From Streptomyces goshikiensis (GTDB lineage: Bacteria; Actinomycetota; Actinomycetes; Streptomycetales; Streptomycetaceae), in contig NZ_BMVE01000020.1 in assembly GCF_014650555.1 (NCBI RefSeq), forward strand, positions 1 through 64,000: a DNA stretch of 64,000 nucleotides. Reading direction: 5' to 3'. Numbering within the stretch: the first letter of the stretch is position 1; every line of letters starts with the position of its first letter. Both the position numbers and the translations under genes were made by a program. Shown here in pieces: positions 1-7,944 of the stretch. Under the pieces are notes generated by a model. The model did not search any database, was not told the DNA's origin, and saw nothing but the letters and a program-made list of their open reading frames with translations.

Positions 1-547
1 TGTCGTTGACCTTGTAGGCCTCACCGGAGCCCTTGGCGGTGACCATGCCCTTCTGCAGGGTTTCGAAGGAGCCGTTCTCCAGCTGCTTCGGGGTGAGCTT
101 CTGGCCCACGACGTGGTAGGTGAGGATCTTGGTGAGCATCGCCTTGTCGGCGAGGACCTTGTCGAGGTCGGCCTTCGGGATCTTGGCGAAGGCGTCGTTG
201 GTCGGGGCGAAGACGGTGATGTCCTTGGCGTTGTTCAGGGTGTCCACGAGGCCGGCCTTCTTCACGGCGGCGACCAGCGTCGACAGGGCGGGGTTGTTCG
301 AGGCGGCGGTGGCGACCGGGTCCTTGGCCATCCCGTCGAAGGAGCCAGGGACGGAGGCGACAACCCTGTGCCAGCCGCTCGCTCCGTCGAGGACGGTCCG
401 CGAGCGCACTGCGTCTCCGGCCGGCAGGTCGATGATGGCGAGCGCCGTGAACGCGGCCAGGAGTCCGGCCGTGGCGCCGAGTGCAGCGCGGAGAGGGCGC
501 TGCAGAAGCTGCTCACACCCGCCATTCGGCGAGGCCCGACCGGCGGA
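1..547 (-). CDS. Fasciclin (FAS1) domain protein, partial, N-terminus abnormal
   Basis: Reading leftwards, this frame encodes a clear FAS1 domain: SFDGMAKDPVATAASNNPAL, then TVFAPTNDAFAKIP, then ILTYHVVGQKL, and it leaves the window at base 1. FAS1 proteins are normally secreted adhesion lipoproteins. Upstream of the domain there is no ordinary lipobox or signal peptide. Instead the frame continues into a hydrophobic stretch (LLAAFTALAIIDLPAGD) and a segment GASGWHRVV that I do not recognise, and it is open without a stop right up to the MMPL stop codon at 548-550, in the same frame. No ATG lies in the upstream part; a GTG at 409 with GGAG five bases before it, or the ATG at 331, are the only reasonable starts. 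I infer that the original 5' end was replaced by unrelated DNA. Domain identity is sure; start and functionality are not. Confidence 0.7.
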
Positions 548-2623
548 TTACGGCGCGGCCCTGGATGGGGAAGGACTGGCATGGCTGCCGACGGGCGGGG
601 CGGGTACGAGTGTGCTGTCGGCGGTGAGCCGGTCGCCAGGTAGGCGCGCGGGCCACCAGGTGTGGTGTCCGAGGTCGAGGATGAGGGCGGGGACGAGGAA
701 GAGCCGTACGAGGAGGGTGTCGATCAGGACGCCGATCGCGACGATGCAGCCGATCTGGGCCAGGTAGAGCAGGGGCATCACAGCCAGTGAGGCGAAAGTG
801 GTGGCCAGGATGAGTCCGGCTGCGCTGATGACGCCGCTCGTGGTGGCCAGCCCCTGCCGTACCCCGGCCGTGGTGCCCCGTACGACAGCTTCGCCGCGGA
901 TCCGGTGGACGAGGAAGATGTTGTAGTCCACTCCGAGCGCGACGAGGAACACGAAGGAGAACAGCACCACGGCCGGCTCGGTGGCGGCGCTGCCGAACAC
1001 CATGCGAAAGGTCACGGCAGCGGTACCGAAAGCGGTGAACAGGCTCACCCAGGCGGTCGCTACCAGTAGCAGCGGCAGAAGCAGGCAGCGGAGCAGGACG
1101 ATCAGGACGGCCAGGACCACTGCCAGCACCAAAGGCATGATCAGCCTGTGGCTGCGCCGGGACGCCTCGTGAAGGTCGGCGAGCTGCGCGCTCTGGCCTC
1201 CGACCAGTGCACTGGTCCCGGCCAGCGAGGCGCGAAGCCGGGCGACGGTCTGCCGCGCCTGTGCGCTGTCTGGGGCGTCCGTCAGCGTCGCCAGGACCAG
1301 TGCTGTCCCGCCGGGCCGGGCCGGGGGCGCTGATACGGCGGCCACGCCCGCAGTTGCGGCGACCCGGCTGCGTGCCTCGGATGCCCGGGCGGTGGGGGCG
1401 ACGATGACCAGAGGGCTTGCGGTGCCGGCCGGGAAGTGGCGGGCGAGGACGCGTTGCCCGACTGCGGAAGACGCCTTGGCCGGGAGGGCCTGGTGGAGCG
1501 GGATACCGGACTGCGTGAGCAGCGGCGCGGCCACCGCTCCGGCGGCGAGCAAGGTGAGGCAGGCGAGCCATACCCGTCGCGGTCGGTGCTCGACAGTACG
1601 CGTCGGCCGAGCCCACCCTCGGTGCGGTCCAGCACCAGCGTGGGGCCGCAGTGTGTGCCGGTGGCACAGCGTCAGAGCTGCCGGCAGGAAGGTCAGTGAC
1701 ACGGCGGCACAACAGACCATGGCGATCATCACGGCAGGGCCAAGCGCCCTCTCGGAGGGCAGGGCGCTGAATAGCAGCGTCAGCATGGCGCAGGCGATGG
1801 TAGCGGCGCTGGCCAGCACGGGCGGGGTCGTGGCCCGGACCGCCGGAGCCATCGCCCGGGCCGTGTCATGCTGTTCGCTGAGTTCTTCCCGGTATCGGGC
1901 AGCCAAAAGCAGCGCATAGTCAGTGCTGGCGCCGACGACCAGGACGAACACGATGCCCTGACTCTGGCCGTCGATCTGCAGAATGCCCGCGCGAACAAGG
2001 GCGTACAACGCGGCGCACGAGACGGCCAGGGCCACCAGCGCGCCCACCATCACCAACAGCGGCATCAACACGCTGCGGTAGACCAGCAACAGGATCAGTA
2101 GAACGCCGCCCAGAGCGAAGGCCAGCAGCGCGCCGTCGGTCGCAGCGAAGGCGCCATCGAGGTCGGCCTGCGCTGCCGCAGCACCTGCCAGGTACACGCT
2201 CGTACCGCCGACCGCGGCCGCCGCCTCACGAACGGCGGCGAGCTGGGCGGGCAACCCGGTAGGACCTGCGGCGATGACCGCGGTCAGGGCCCGGCCCTCC
2301 CGGGAGAGCACGGGAACCCCGCTGGCGCCCACCCCGGAGAAGCCGGCGCTGACCTGCCGCGCCGTCTCGAACTGGCGGCTCGTGATCTGCTCGCCCTCCG
2401 TGCGGGAGAGCCAGATCACGGCCAGAGGCAGCGGCTGGTCCGCGCCGGTGGGATTGAGGAGTCGGTCCACCCGGGCGGACTCCGCCTCACCCGGCAGTTG
2501 CAGGTTCGAGCTTGCATGGGCGGCCTCACCCAGGCGGACCGTGAAGGGGCTGGTGACCAGAGCCAGCAGCAGCCACAGCGCGAGCAGGGGGACCGACCAT
2601 GCCCGGTTGAAGTTCTTCACCAC
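548..2623 (-). CDS. MMPL/RND-family membrane exporter
   Basis: 691 residues, starting at GTG 2623 with GAGAGG upstream. The layout is that of actinobacterial MMPL proteins: one N-terminal membrane helix (about 11-25), a soluble loop, a bundle of five or six helices (about 165-320), a second soluble loop and a second bundle (about 490-650). Both bundles carry the family signature with a membrane aspartate: GASTDYALLLAARYREEL near 231-248 and LGVDYNIFLVHRIRGE near 564-579. Family members export lipids, siderophores or antibiotics using the proton gradient; the substrate here cannot be told. The protein ends with a short Pro/Ser-rich cytoplasmic tail. It stands alone, with the fasciclin fragment starting immediately after the stop and terminator-like hairpins separating it from the upstream chaplin gene. 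Confidence 0.9.
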   Translation of the reverse strand: MVKNFNRAWSVPLLALWLLLALVTSPFTVRLGEAAHASSNLQLPGEAESARVDRLLNPTGADQPLPLAVIWLSRTEGEQITSRQFETARQVSAGFSGVGASGVPVLSREGRALTAVIAAGPTGLPAQLAAVREAAAAVGGTSVYLAGAAAAQADLDGAFAATDGALLAFALGGVLLILLLVYRSVLMPLLVMVGALVALAVSCAALYALVRAGILQIDGQSQGIVFVLVVGASTDYALLLAARYREELSEQHDTARAMAPAVRATTPPVLASAATIACAMLTLLFSALPSERALGPAVMIAMVCCAAVSLTFLPAALTLCHRHTLRPHAGAGPHRGWARPTRTVEHRPRRVWLACLTLLAAGAVAAPLLTQSGIPLHQALPAKASSAVGQRVLARHFPAGTASPLVIVAPTARASEARSRVAATAGVAAVSAPPARPGGTALVLATLTDAPDSAQARQTVARLRASLAGTSALVGGQSAQLADLHEASRRSHRLIMPLVLAVVLAVLIVLLRCLLLPLLLVATAWVSLFTAFGTAAVTFRMVFGSAATEPAVVLFSFVFLVALGVDYNIFLVHRIRGEAVVRGTTAGVRQGLATTSGVISAAGLILATTFASLAVMPLLYLAQIGCIVAIGVLIDTLLVRLFLVPALILDLGHHTWWPARLPGDRLTADSTLVPAPPVGSHASPSPSRAAP

Positions 2624-2808
2624 GAGGTGCCTCTCATGCCGCCGGTGGTGCCCGGGCTGATCTTCAGGTGCGATTCGCTGACCTCACCGGCGATCGGGAC
2701 CACCGGCAAGTCCGTTAGGGCGGCTACGAGCGGTGCACCTGAGCCAAGAGGGTGGGCAAGCAGGTATCGCGCTCCTCGCCTGGTGTGAGCGCAGAGGGCT
2801 GGAGGGTA

Positions 2809-2840
2809 CTGCGGGTGGCTGTGTCGCCAGCCACCCGCAG
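2809..2840. terminator. Strong hairpin between chaplin and MMPL genes
   Basis: Perfect 12-bp stem, CTGCGGGTGGCT paired with AGCCACCCGCAG around an 8-base loop. It lies between two leftward genes and has no T-tract, as is usual for Streptomyces terminators. Confidence 0.55.
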
Positions 2841-2917
2841 CTGACCCGACCGGCGGTTCTTCCGGGGGCACGAAGGGTCCCGAGAGCCCTGTCGTGTGCC
2901 CTCCGCCGGGCGGGTCA

Positions 2918-2954
2918 CCGGTCCGCGCCACCCCGTCGTGTCGGCGCGGACCGG
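2918..2954 (-). terminator. Chaplin gene terminator hairpin
   Basis: Perfect 12-bp stem, CCGGTCCGCGCC with GGCGCGGACCGG, 13-base loop, starting about 21 bases after the chaplin stop codon. Placement and stability support a rho-independent-like terminator. Confidence 0.6.
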
Positions 2955-2975
2955 AGTTCTCACCGTGGTGCCGGA

Positions 2976-3215
2976 TCAGGTGTTGACGCAGGTGTTGCCG
3001 AAGGACGGGTTCAGTAGTCCGATGACGCTGACGGTGTTGCCGCACGCGTTGACGGGGATGTGGATGGGCACCTGGATCAGGTTGCCCGAGCCCACCCCCG
3101 GCGAGCCCGCGGCCACCCCCTGGGGCCCGGCGTCGGCCGCTGCCATCGACGCGCCGCCCACTACGACCGCACCGGCCGCCAGCGCTACCGTGAGACCTCG
3201 TCGCACACGAACCAT
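2976..3215 (-). CDS. Short chaplin (hydrophobic spore/aerial hypha coat protein)
   Basis: 79 residues from ATG 3215, chosen because GGGAGG sits 8 bases upstream; a longer in-frame ORF exists but lacks such a site. A Sec signal peptide (RR near the start, hydrophobic core, AAADA cleavage region) is followed by one chaplin domain with the family features: GVGSGNLIQVPIHIPVNACG, then NTVSVIGLLNP and a final FGNTCVNT. The two cysteines form the conserved disulfide of the short chaplins (ChpE-H type). No LPXTG sorting signal is present, so it is not a long, wall-anchored chaplin. Short chaplins assemble into amyloid-like films that lower surface tension and let aerial hyphae escape water. It is a lone gene with its own terminator. 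Confidence 0.93.
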   Translation of the reverse strand: MVRVRRGLTVALAAGAVVVGGASMAAADAGPQGVAAGSPGVGSGNLIQVPIHIPVNACGNTVSVIGLLNPSFGNTCVNT

Positions 3216-3604
3216 CTGAAATACCTCCCATGGTGATGCCTGTGTCGGGCGAAGGTTCCGCCCAACCGGTGAGGAAGCCACGTAACCCTTGCGGCTCCCT
3301 CACCCGTGCCTTCGCCACCGCTGACCCGCAGGTTGGGCCGGCATCTCCGGATTCCCTCGAACGGGGTAACTGCCGGGCTACGGGTGACGAAGCGTCCTGC
3401 CATCCCATCCGCACGCCCCTCCGCTACGAAGAACTGCTGACACAACCACCTGCGCCGGCGGTGATCAGGACATCTGCACCAGCAGAACAACCAGGGTGAC
3501 GATCTGATCGATGGAGGACGTCAACGACCACCCAAAAGCCGATCTTTGCCTACTTTTCGATCCCAAGCTCCTACTCCTGGGGACAGCTCAGCGTGGTGCT
3601 CGGC
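3216..3604. other. Intergenic region upstream of chaplin gene
   Basis: About 390 bases with no convincing coding frame on either strand. It must contain the chaplin promoter; beyond the GGGAGG ribosome-binding site near 3224-3229 I see no clear -10/-35 pair or operator. Confidence 0.5.
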
Positions 3605-3940
3605 CTATCGCTGACCGAGGCCTCGGCTGTCGAGGCAGTCGAGCAGCGCAGCCTCCGTCCGGTGCAACCGGTCGCGGTCATCGGCGGGTAGCGATGCGAG
3701 TGCGTCGACCAGGACCCGCTCGCGAGGAACGTAGACCGTGTTGCTTGAGCAGATCCGGCATCCCGAGCACCAGGCCAAACCGATGCAGCGCTCGAAGCCG
3801 GAGGACTTGGGCGGATGGCAGTGGTACTGGTAGGAGCGGACAGGCTCGTGGCAGACAACGCAGATCCAGCGGTCACCATCGAAGACGGACCAGCCGCTCC
3901 CTCTCTTGCGCCAGGACTTCCGGCCCCCGCCCGGTGCTCC
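3605..3940 (-). pseudogene. Cysteine-rich small protein, reading frame without a start
   Basis: This leftward frame has a protein-like composition: WICVVCHEPVRSYQYHCHPP, then FERCIGLAWCSGCRICSSNT, then a helical tail RVLVDALASLPADDRDRLHR, ending at TAG 3607-3605. The two CxxC pairs plus CHxP suggest a zinc-ribbon-like fold. The frame opens just after a TGA at 3943-3941 and contains no ATG, GTG or TTG before the cysteine region, so it cannot be translated as it stands unless it is reached by frameshift. I do not recognise a named family. Either the 5' end has been lost or a base has been deleted upstream. Sequence error is an alternative. Confidence 0.5.
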
Positions 3941-4099
3941 TCAAGTCGTCATGGCGGTCATTCTGACTCAGGGGACGCTCGATTGCCTCTGGCTGTCCTC
4001 GTGTTTCGAAAGGATGAACGCACGGTCGAGGTCCAGGGTCTCTGCGTTCCTTGACGGTGTGCTCTTCGCCCTGGGAGGCCTATCCCGCATCCTGCGAGC

Positions 4100-4444
4100 T
4101 GGCCGCTGCTTACTGGGCAAGGCCAGGTTCTGGCCAGGGGTTGGTCGGCGACCGCATGCATGAAGTGCCCGGCCAGTCGCAGTGTGATCGTCTGGCCGGT
4201 ATGTCTGGTGATGATGCGGAAGACTTCGCCGTCGACCGTAGCCGTAGCAGTGCGGCGCCATCTGGGCAAGGACCGGCCGACGTGCTCCGCGCATGCTGAG
4301 CCGGCGCAGATTGTCCTTCCGCCAGCCGGGACTGGACGGTCCCCGGCAGGTGTCCGTCCAGCACGAGGGGGACGCTGCGTCGATCGGCCCGAGCCGCGAG
4401 GAGGTGGCCAACCAAGCGGCGGCATCCCGACACGGCCCCGTCAT
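4100..4444 (-). pseudogene. Orphan gene broken by several frameshifts
   Basis: Protein-like sequence hops between the three leftward frames in order: MTGPCRDAAAWLATSSRLGP from ATG 4444, then VPLVLDGHLPGTVQSRLAEG in a second frame, then LRRLSMRGARRPVLAQMAPH back in the first, then VDGEVFRIITRHTGQTITLR and LAGHFMHAVADQPLART in the third. Joined together this gives a plausible single protein of about 110 residues. Its ATG overlaps the TGA of the upstream gene (ATGA at 4444-4441), so the two were once translationally coupled. I do not recognise the family. At least three indels are needed to restore it, so it is probably decayed rather than misread. Confidence 0.5.
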
Positions 4445-4758
4445 AGGTCGAGGCTGACCACCCAGTAGTCGTACTCCTCTGCGGTGACACCGCAGATACG
4501 GTCGCCGCGCGAAGAGCAGGCGATGAATTCGATGCGTCCCTGGTCATCGACGAGGCGGGATACGTCGGCCGTGTCGGTCAAGCGCACACGGACCCAGCCG
4601 ACCGCAGAGCTGCCGGTCACGACCGCCGTGAGGAGGAACCTCCCGTCTCCGCCGACCACACCGGCCTGACGGGCATGGTCGAGCCACAGCTGGTGGACCC
4701 CTGAGAGCTCCCCCGTCAGGGGAAGGGACGCAATGGGCTCCACGTCGAAACCCGCCAT
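4441..4758 (-). CDS. Hypothetical protein, 105 aa
   Basis: Acidic 105-residue protein from ATG 4758, with mixed alpha/beta composition, no signal peptide and no membrane segment. Recognisable stretches are LWLDHARQAGVVGGDGRFLL and VRVRLTDTADVSRLVDDQGR. Codon use is typical of the genome (high GC at third positions), which separates it from the shadow frames around it. Its stop overlaps the start of the broken gene downstream, so the two formed a small operon. I cannot assign a function. Confidence 0.6.
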   Translation of the reverse strand: MAGFDVEPIASLPLTGELSGVHQLWLDHARQAGVVGGDGRFLLTAVVTGSSAVGWVRVRLTDTADVSRLVDDQGRIEFIACSSRGDRICGVTAEEYDYWVVSLDL

Positions 4759-4875
4759 CGCGCGCCAAGCGTGATCAGGCCGTCCTCGTTGACCAGCACG
4801 CCCCGATCATCGATGCCCAGGCCGTACCGAACCAACGGCCGTGGTGCTCTCGCTGTGCGGAGGATCGGCAGTTCG

Positions 4876-5583
4876 TCAGGCGAGGACGTTGACGGCTCGG
4901 GCGATGACCAGTCCCAGGATGACGAGCGAGACGATGGACTGGAGGGTCATGACGCTCTTGGCCCAGGGGGTGAGTGGCATGACGTCGGTAGGGCTGAAGG
5001 CCGTGGAATTGGTGAATCCGAGGTAGAGGTAGTCGATGTAGCGGGGACGCCAGTGCGAGGCGTTCAGTTCGGGGTTGAGGTGTTGGGGAAAGGCGAGTGC
5101 GGGAGCGGCGGGCATGTGGTGGGCCCGGGCGGCCGGCCCGCCGCTGTCCAGTTCGAAGTACAGCAGGGAGAACGTGATGACGGTGGAGGCCCAGACGCTG
5201 CCCCCGACCAGCAGGAGGGTCGTGGCCGAGTTGGTCTCGCTCCCGCCGTGGATGAGGTCGTCGATGAGCCGGACGGTTGACCAAATGGCGCCGCACGCCA
5301 TCACGCTGACCAGGGCGATCGATACCCCGCGCAGGGCCGCCGAGCGCCGGCTGATCCGGATGGGGTCGCCCGAGATCAGCGCCACCAGGAGGAGACCTTC
5401 CGCGAGGGGGAGTGCCCACCGGGGTCCCAAGCGCAAGTCGTCGGGCAGGAGCAAGGTCAGAACCGCCGAGGCGACGACCGCTGCGGCCATCGGCCAGCGG
5501 GTCTCGGCGCGCACCGCGGGCTGTGGCTCCGGCTCGTGCGGATGGCTCGTACGGTTCGTAGCGGAGGAGTCGTGTCCGGTCAC
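4876..5583 (-). CDS. Channel-like membrane protein (DUF1345-type)
   Basis: 235 residues from ATG 5583. After a hydrophilic, proline-rich N-terminus of about 25 residues there are hydrophobic segments near 30-46, 57-70, 86-102, 125-142 and 208-232. Between the last two comes YIDYLYLGFTNSTAFSPTDV, the re-entrant loop shape seen in DUF1345 and two-helix ion-channel (Ion_trans_2-like) proteins. The usual K+ selectivity motif TVGYG is not present: the corresponding place reads LGFTNSTAFSPTD. I therefore call it channel-like rather than a potassium channel. A possible small upstream ORF (5603-5728) precedes it by 19 bases. Ion and physiological role are unknown. Confidence 0.75.
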   Translation of the reverse strand: MTGHDSSATNRTSHPHEPEPQPAVRAETRWPMAAAVVASAVLTLLLPDDLRLGPRWALPLAEGLLLVALISGDPIRISRRSAALRGVSIALVSVMACGAIWSTVRLIDDLIHGGSETNSATTLLLVGGSVWASTVITFSLLYFELDSGGPAARAHHMPAAPALAFPQHLNPELNASHWRPRYIDYLYLGFTNSTAFSPTDVMPLTPWAKSVMTLQSIVSLVILGLVIARAVNVLA

Positions 5584-5602
5584 GGCCGTCTGCTGCCCGG
5601 GC

Positions 5603-5728
5603 TCAGACGGCGCAGTCCGTCACCCGACGTCCGGGGCTGTGCTCGACGGGCACCCGGTCCGCGGGGGTGTCGTGCAGCGGGAGACGCCCGGAGACCGCGG
5701 CGACGGTCGCCCTTGATGTCGCGTTCAT
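5603..5728 (-). CDS. Possible small ORF/leader upstream of channel-like gene
   Basis: 41 codons from ATG 5728 with GAGGAG seven bases upstream, ending 19 bases before the channel-like gene. The peptide contains LPLHDTPADRVPVEHSPGRR and has no recognisable domain. A good ribosome-binding site and tight spacing suggest it is translated, as a leader or small co-transcribed protein, but length and codon evidence are weak. Confidence 0.35.
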   Translation of the reverse strand: MNATSRATVAAVSGRLPLHDTPADRVPVEHSPGRRVTDCAV

Positions 5729-5933
5729 CTGCGGCTCCTCGTAGGTGAAGGCGTGCGACCGTTCCCGCTCGCTGCGCAGGGATCTTGGACGCCAGGCTAG
5801 TCGGCGGGGAAAACGGCGGCGTGACCGACACGCTCCGCATCCGCATGCCTGGCGCCGACGTACCGCCGGCCCTGGGGAGGGAACGAGCGGCGCCGCGCAC
5901 CATGCCCGCGGACGGGAGCCGCGGTCGCCCGCG

Positions 5934-6041
5934 CCGACCGGCAAGATCGAGCGCTTTCACAAGACGCTGCGCCGGGAGTTCTTGAACCGCGTCGCACCGT
6001 TCTCGTGCCACGAGGCAGCCCAGCAGACCGTCGACGAGTGG
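5934..6041 (+). mobile_element. IS481-type transposase fragment
   Basis: Thirty-six codons encode GKIERFHKTLRREFLNRVAP and EAAQQTVDEW, the C-terminal end of the rve/DDE integrase core of IS481-like transposases (the E of the DDE triad lies in GKIERFHKTL). The expected continuation (a tyrosine-asparagine-x-x-arginine-proline-histidine stretch) is missing and there is no upstream transposase. No terminal inverted repeats were found. It is a scar of an old insertion just upstream of the TetX-like gene. Confidence 0.7.
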
Positions 6042-6129
6042 CCGCTGTCCTGCGGAGGACCGTCCAGCCCCGGCCGGCGGAGGAGAACCTGCGCTGGCCC
6101 AGCCCTGCCGGCGGTCTCGGCCAGCGGGG

Positions 6130-6310
6130 CTACCTCCACCGCTGGGGCTGCTGGATGATCTTCTGGAGCAGTTGCTGGAACTTGGGGCGGTTGAACGGCA
6201 CGTCCGCGAAGTTCTTTTGCGGGGCGGAAACCTCCGTATCCGCATCCACATGCCTGCTGATCCGCGCTTCCCTGATGGCCTTGCCCGGGGCGCCCAGGGC
6301 TTGTCCGGCC
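6130..6310 (-). pseudogene. C-terminal remnant of an unidentified protein
   Basis: The last ~55 codons of this leftward frame look truly coding: KAIREARISRHVDADTEVSA then PQKNFADVPFNRPKFQQLLQ and KIIQQPQRW before TAG 6132-6130. Composition (Lys, Gln, Asn, Phe) is unlike the Arg/Pro/Ala noise of shadow frames. The nearest start in frame is a GTG at 6249, which would give only 39 residues, with no good ribosome-binding site. I read it as the tail of a gene whose body was removed, perhaps by the same event that left the IS481 scar next to it. Family unknown. Confidence 0.4.
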
Positions 6311-6427
6311 GATCGGGTCCGGAGCCGGCTGTGGGTTCCGTGTCGGTGGCTTGTCGGCGAGGTCCGGCAGCCTTCGAGAGACGGCCGGCCAGAGCCCACT
6401 GGACGGCCCCGATCCCGAGGAGCCACC

Positions 6428-7597
6428 ATGCGCGTCCCCGTCACGATCATCGGCGCAGGACTCGGCGGACTCACGCTGGCCCGCGTCCTGCACGTCCACG
6501 ACATCCCGGTCACGGTCTACGAGGCGGAGTCCTCCCCGACCGTACGCACGCAGGGCGGAATGCTCGACATCCACGACTACAACGGGCAGCTCGCCCTCAA
6601 GGCAGCCGGCCTGATGGACGAGTTCCACGCCATCGTCATGAAGGGCCGCGAAGCCCTGCGGATCCTCGACCGGGACGGGACCGTCCTGCTCGACAAGGCC
6701 GACGATGGCAGGGGCGGACGCCCCGAGGTGCAGCGCGGCGAACTGCGGCAGATCCTGCTCGACTCGCTCCCGGCGGGCACCGTCCGGTGGGGGCACAAGG
6801 CCGGAAGCGCCCGCGCCCTCGGCGAGGGCCGCCACGAGGTGACGTTCGCCGACGGCAGCACCGTCGTCACCAGCCTGCTGGTCGGCGCGGACGGCGCATG
6901 GTCGCGGATCCGGCCGCTGCTCAGCACCGCCACACCCGAGTACGCCGGCACGTCGTCCGTCGAGACGTACCTGTTCGACGCCGAGACCCGGCACCCCACT
7001 GCCGCGAGGACGGTCGGCGGCGGGATGCTGATGGCGCCCGCGCCGGGCAAGGAGATCTTCGCTCACCGGGAAAGCGGCGACACCCTGCACACGTACGTGA
7101 TGCTGGCCAGGCCGCAGGACTGGTTCGCCGCCATCGACTTCACCGATCCCGCAGCGGCCGCCGCGCGCATCGCGCGGGAATTCGACGGCTGGGCGCCGGA
7201 ACTCACCGCCCTGATCACCGAGGGCGACACCGCGCCGGTCCTGCGCCCCCAGTACGCCCTGCCCGCCGAGCACCGATGGGACCGCGTGCCGGGGGTGACC
7301 CTGATCGGTGACGCCGCCCACCTCTCGCCCCCGAACGGCGAGGGCGCCAACCTCGCCATGCTCGACGGAGCCGAACTCGGCCAGGCCCTCGCCGCGCACC
7401 CCGACGACATCGAGGCCGCGCTCACCGCGTACGAGCAGGCCATGTTCCCTCGCAGCGCCGAAGCCGCCACTTCTGAAGGTGGCGGGGCTGTGGGGATGGA
7501 CACCGAACACAACACGGCCCAGGCCCTGACCGACATGATCACCCAGAAGACCGATGAAGCCGCGCGGGCTGAAAGTCCTTCCACCGTCACCCGGTGA
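6428..7597 (+). CDS. TetX-like FAD-dependent monooxygenase
   Basis: 389 residues from ATG 6428, preceded by GAGGAG. The N-terminus has the dinucleotide-binding fingerprint (VTIIGAGLGGLTLARVL) ending in an acidic residue (YEAESS). The middle carries QGGMLDIHDYNGQLALKAAG and RPEVQRGELRQILLDSLP, matching the GG-LD and N-R--LR regions of TetX. LLVGADGAWSRIRPLL is the DG motif and LIGDAAHLSPPNGEGANLAM is the GD motif contacting FAD ribitol. Length and order match the group A flavoprotein hydroxylases, nearest TetX tetracycline-inactivating enzymes. Family members use NADPH and O2 to hydroxylate aromatic or polyketide substrates, so antibiotic inactivation or a tailoring role are both possible. The gene stands alone next to transposase debris, which hints at transfer. 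Confidence 0.85.
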   Translation: MRVPVTIIGAGLGGLTLARVLHVHDIPVTVYEAESSPTVRTQGGMLDIHDYNGQLALKAAGLMDEFHAIVMKGREALRILDRDGTVLLDKADDGRGGRPEVQRGELRQILLDSLPAGTVRWGHKAGSARALGEGRHEVTFADGSTVVTSLLVGADGAWSRIRPLLSTATPEYAGTSSVETYLFDAETRHPTAARTVGGGMLMAPAPGKEIFAHRESGDTLHTYVMLARPQDWFAAIDFTDPAAAAARIAREFDGWAPELTALITEGDTAPVLRPQYALPAEHRWDRVPGVTLIGDAAHLSPPNGEGANLAMLDGAELGQALAAHPDDIEAALTAYEQAMFPRSAEAATSEGGGAVGMDTEHNTAQALTDMITQKTDEAARAESPSTVTR

Positions 7598-7944
7598 GCG
7601 ACGCCGTACGCCGTACGCCGGCGCCCCGGCTCGCTTGCCGGTTGACCGTTGACGGTTGACGGCACCGCGTCCACTGCGATGCACTACAGGCGGGGGAGAG
7701 GCGTGTGACACCGCCGCAGCGCCTTCGCCCGCGTACGGCCCCCCACTGGTGCGGGCGCCGCCCCTCTCGATGATGATGTACAAGGCCCGGACAGGCCATT
7801 CACCGCTGTCCACCGGTCGGTTGACAGCCGGGTCCGTCGGTCGGTTGTCCCGGTCCCCGCTCCCGCTCCCTAGCGTTGAGGGTGGAAGGTGCGGGAGGGC
7901 CGTAGAGCGCCTCCGTACTCATCGAGATGAGGGGTGACTCGCCC
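7598..7944. other. Intergenic region with short direct repeats
   Basis: About 350 bases without a gene. It contains three near-identical heptamers in a row (TTGACCG TTGACGG TTGACGG, about 7645-7665) and, further down, TTGACA near 7821 followed by CGGTCGGTTGTCC. These could be binding sites for the downstream response regulator, but nothing here fixes a transcription start. Confidence 0.3.

Noticed and set aside
7643..7666. TTGACGG heptamers as a promoter -35
   Set aside because: No matching -10 at 16-19 bp; kept only as possible regulator repeats.
5957..7813. 618-residue leftward frame over the TetX-like gene
   Set aside because: Antisense shadow without recognisable domain or ribosome-binding site.
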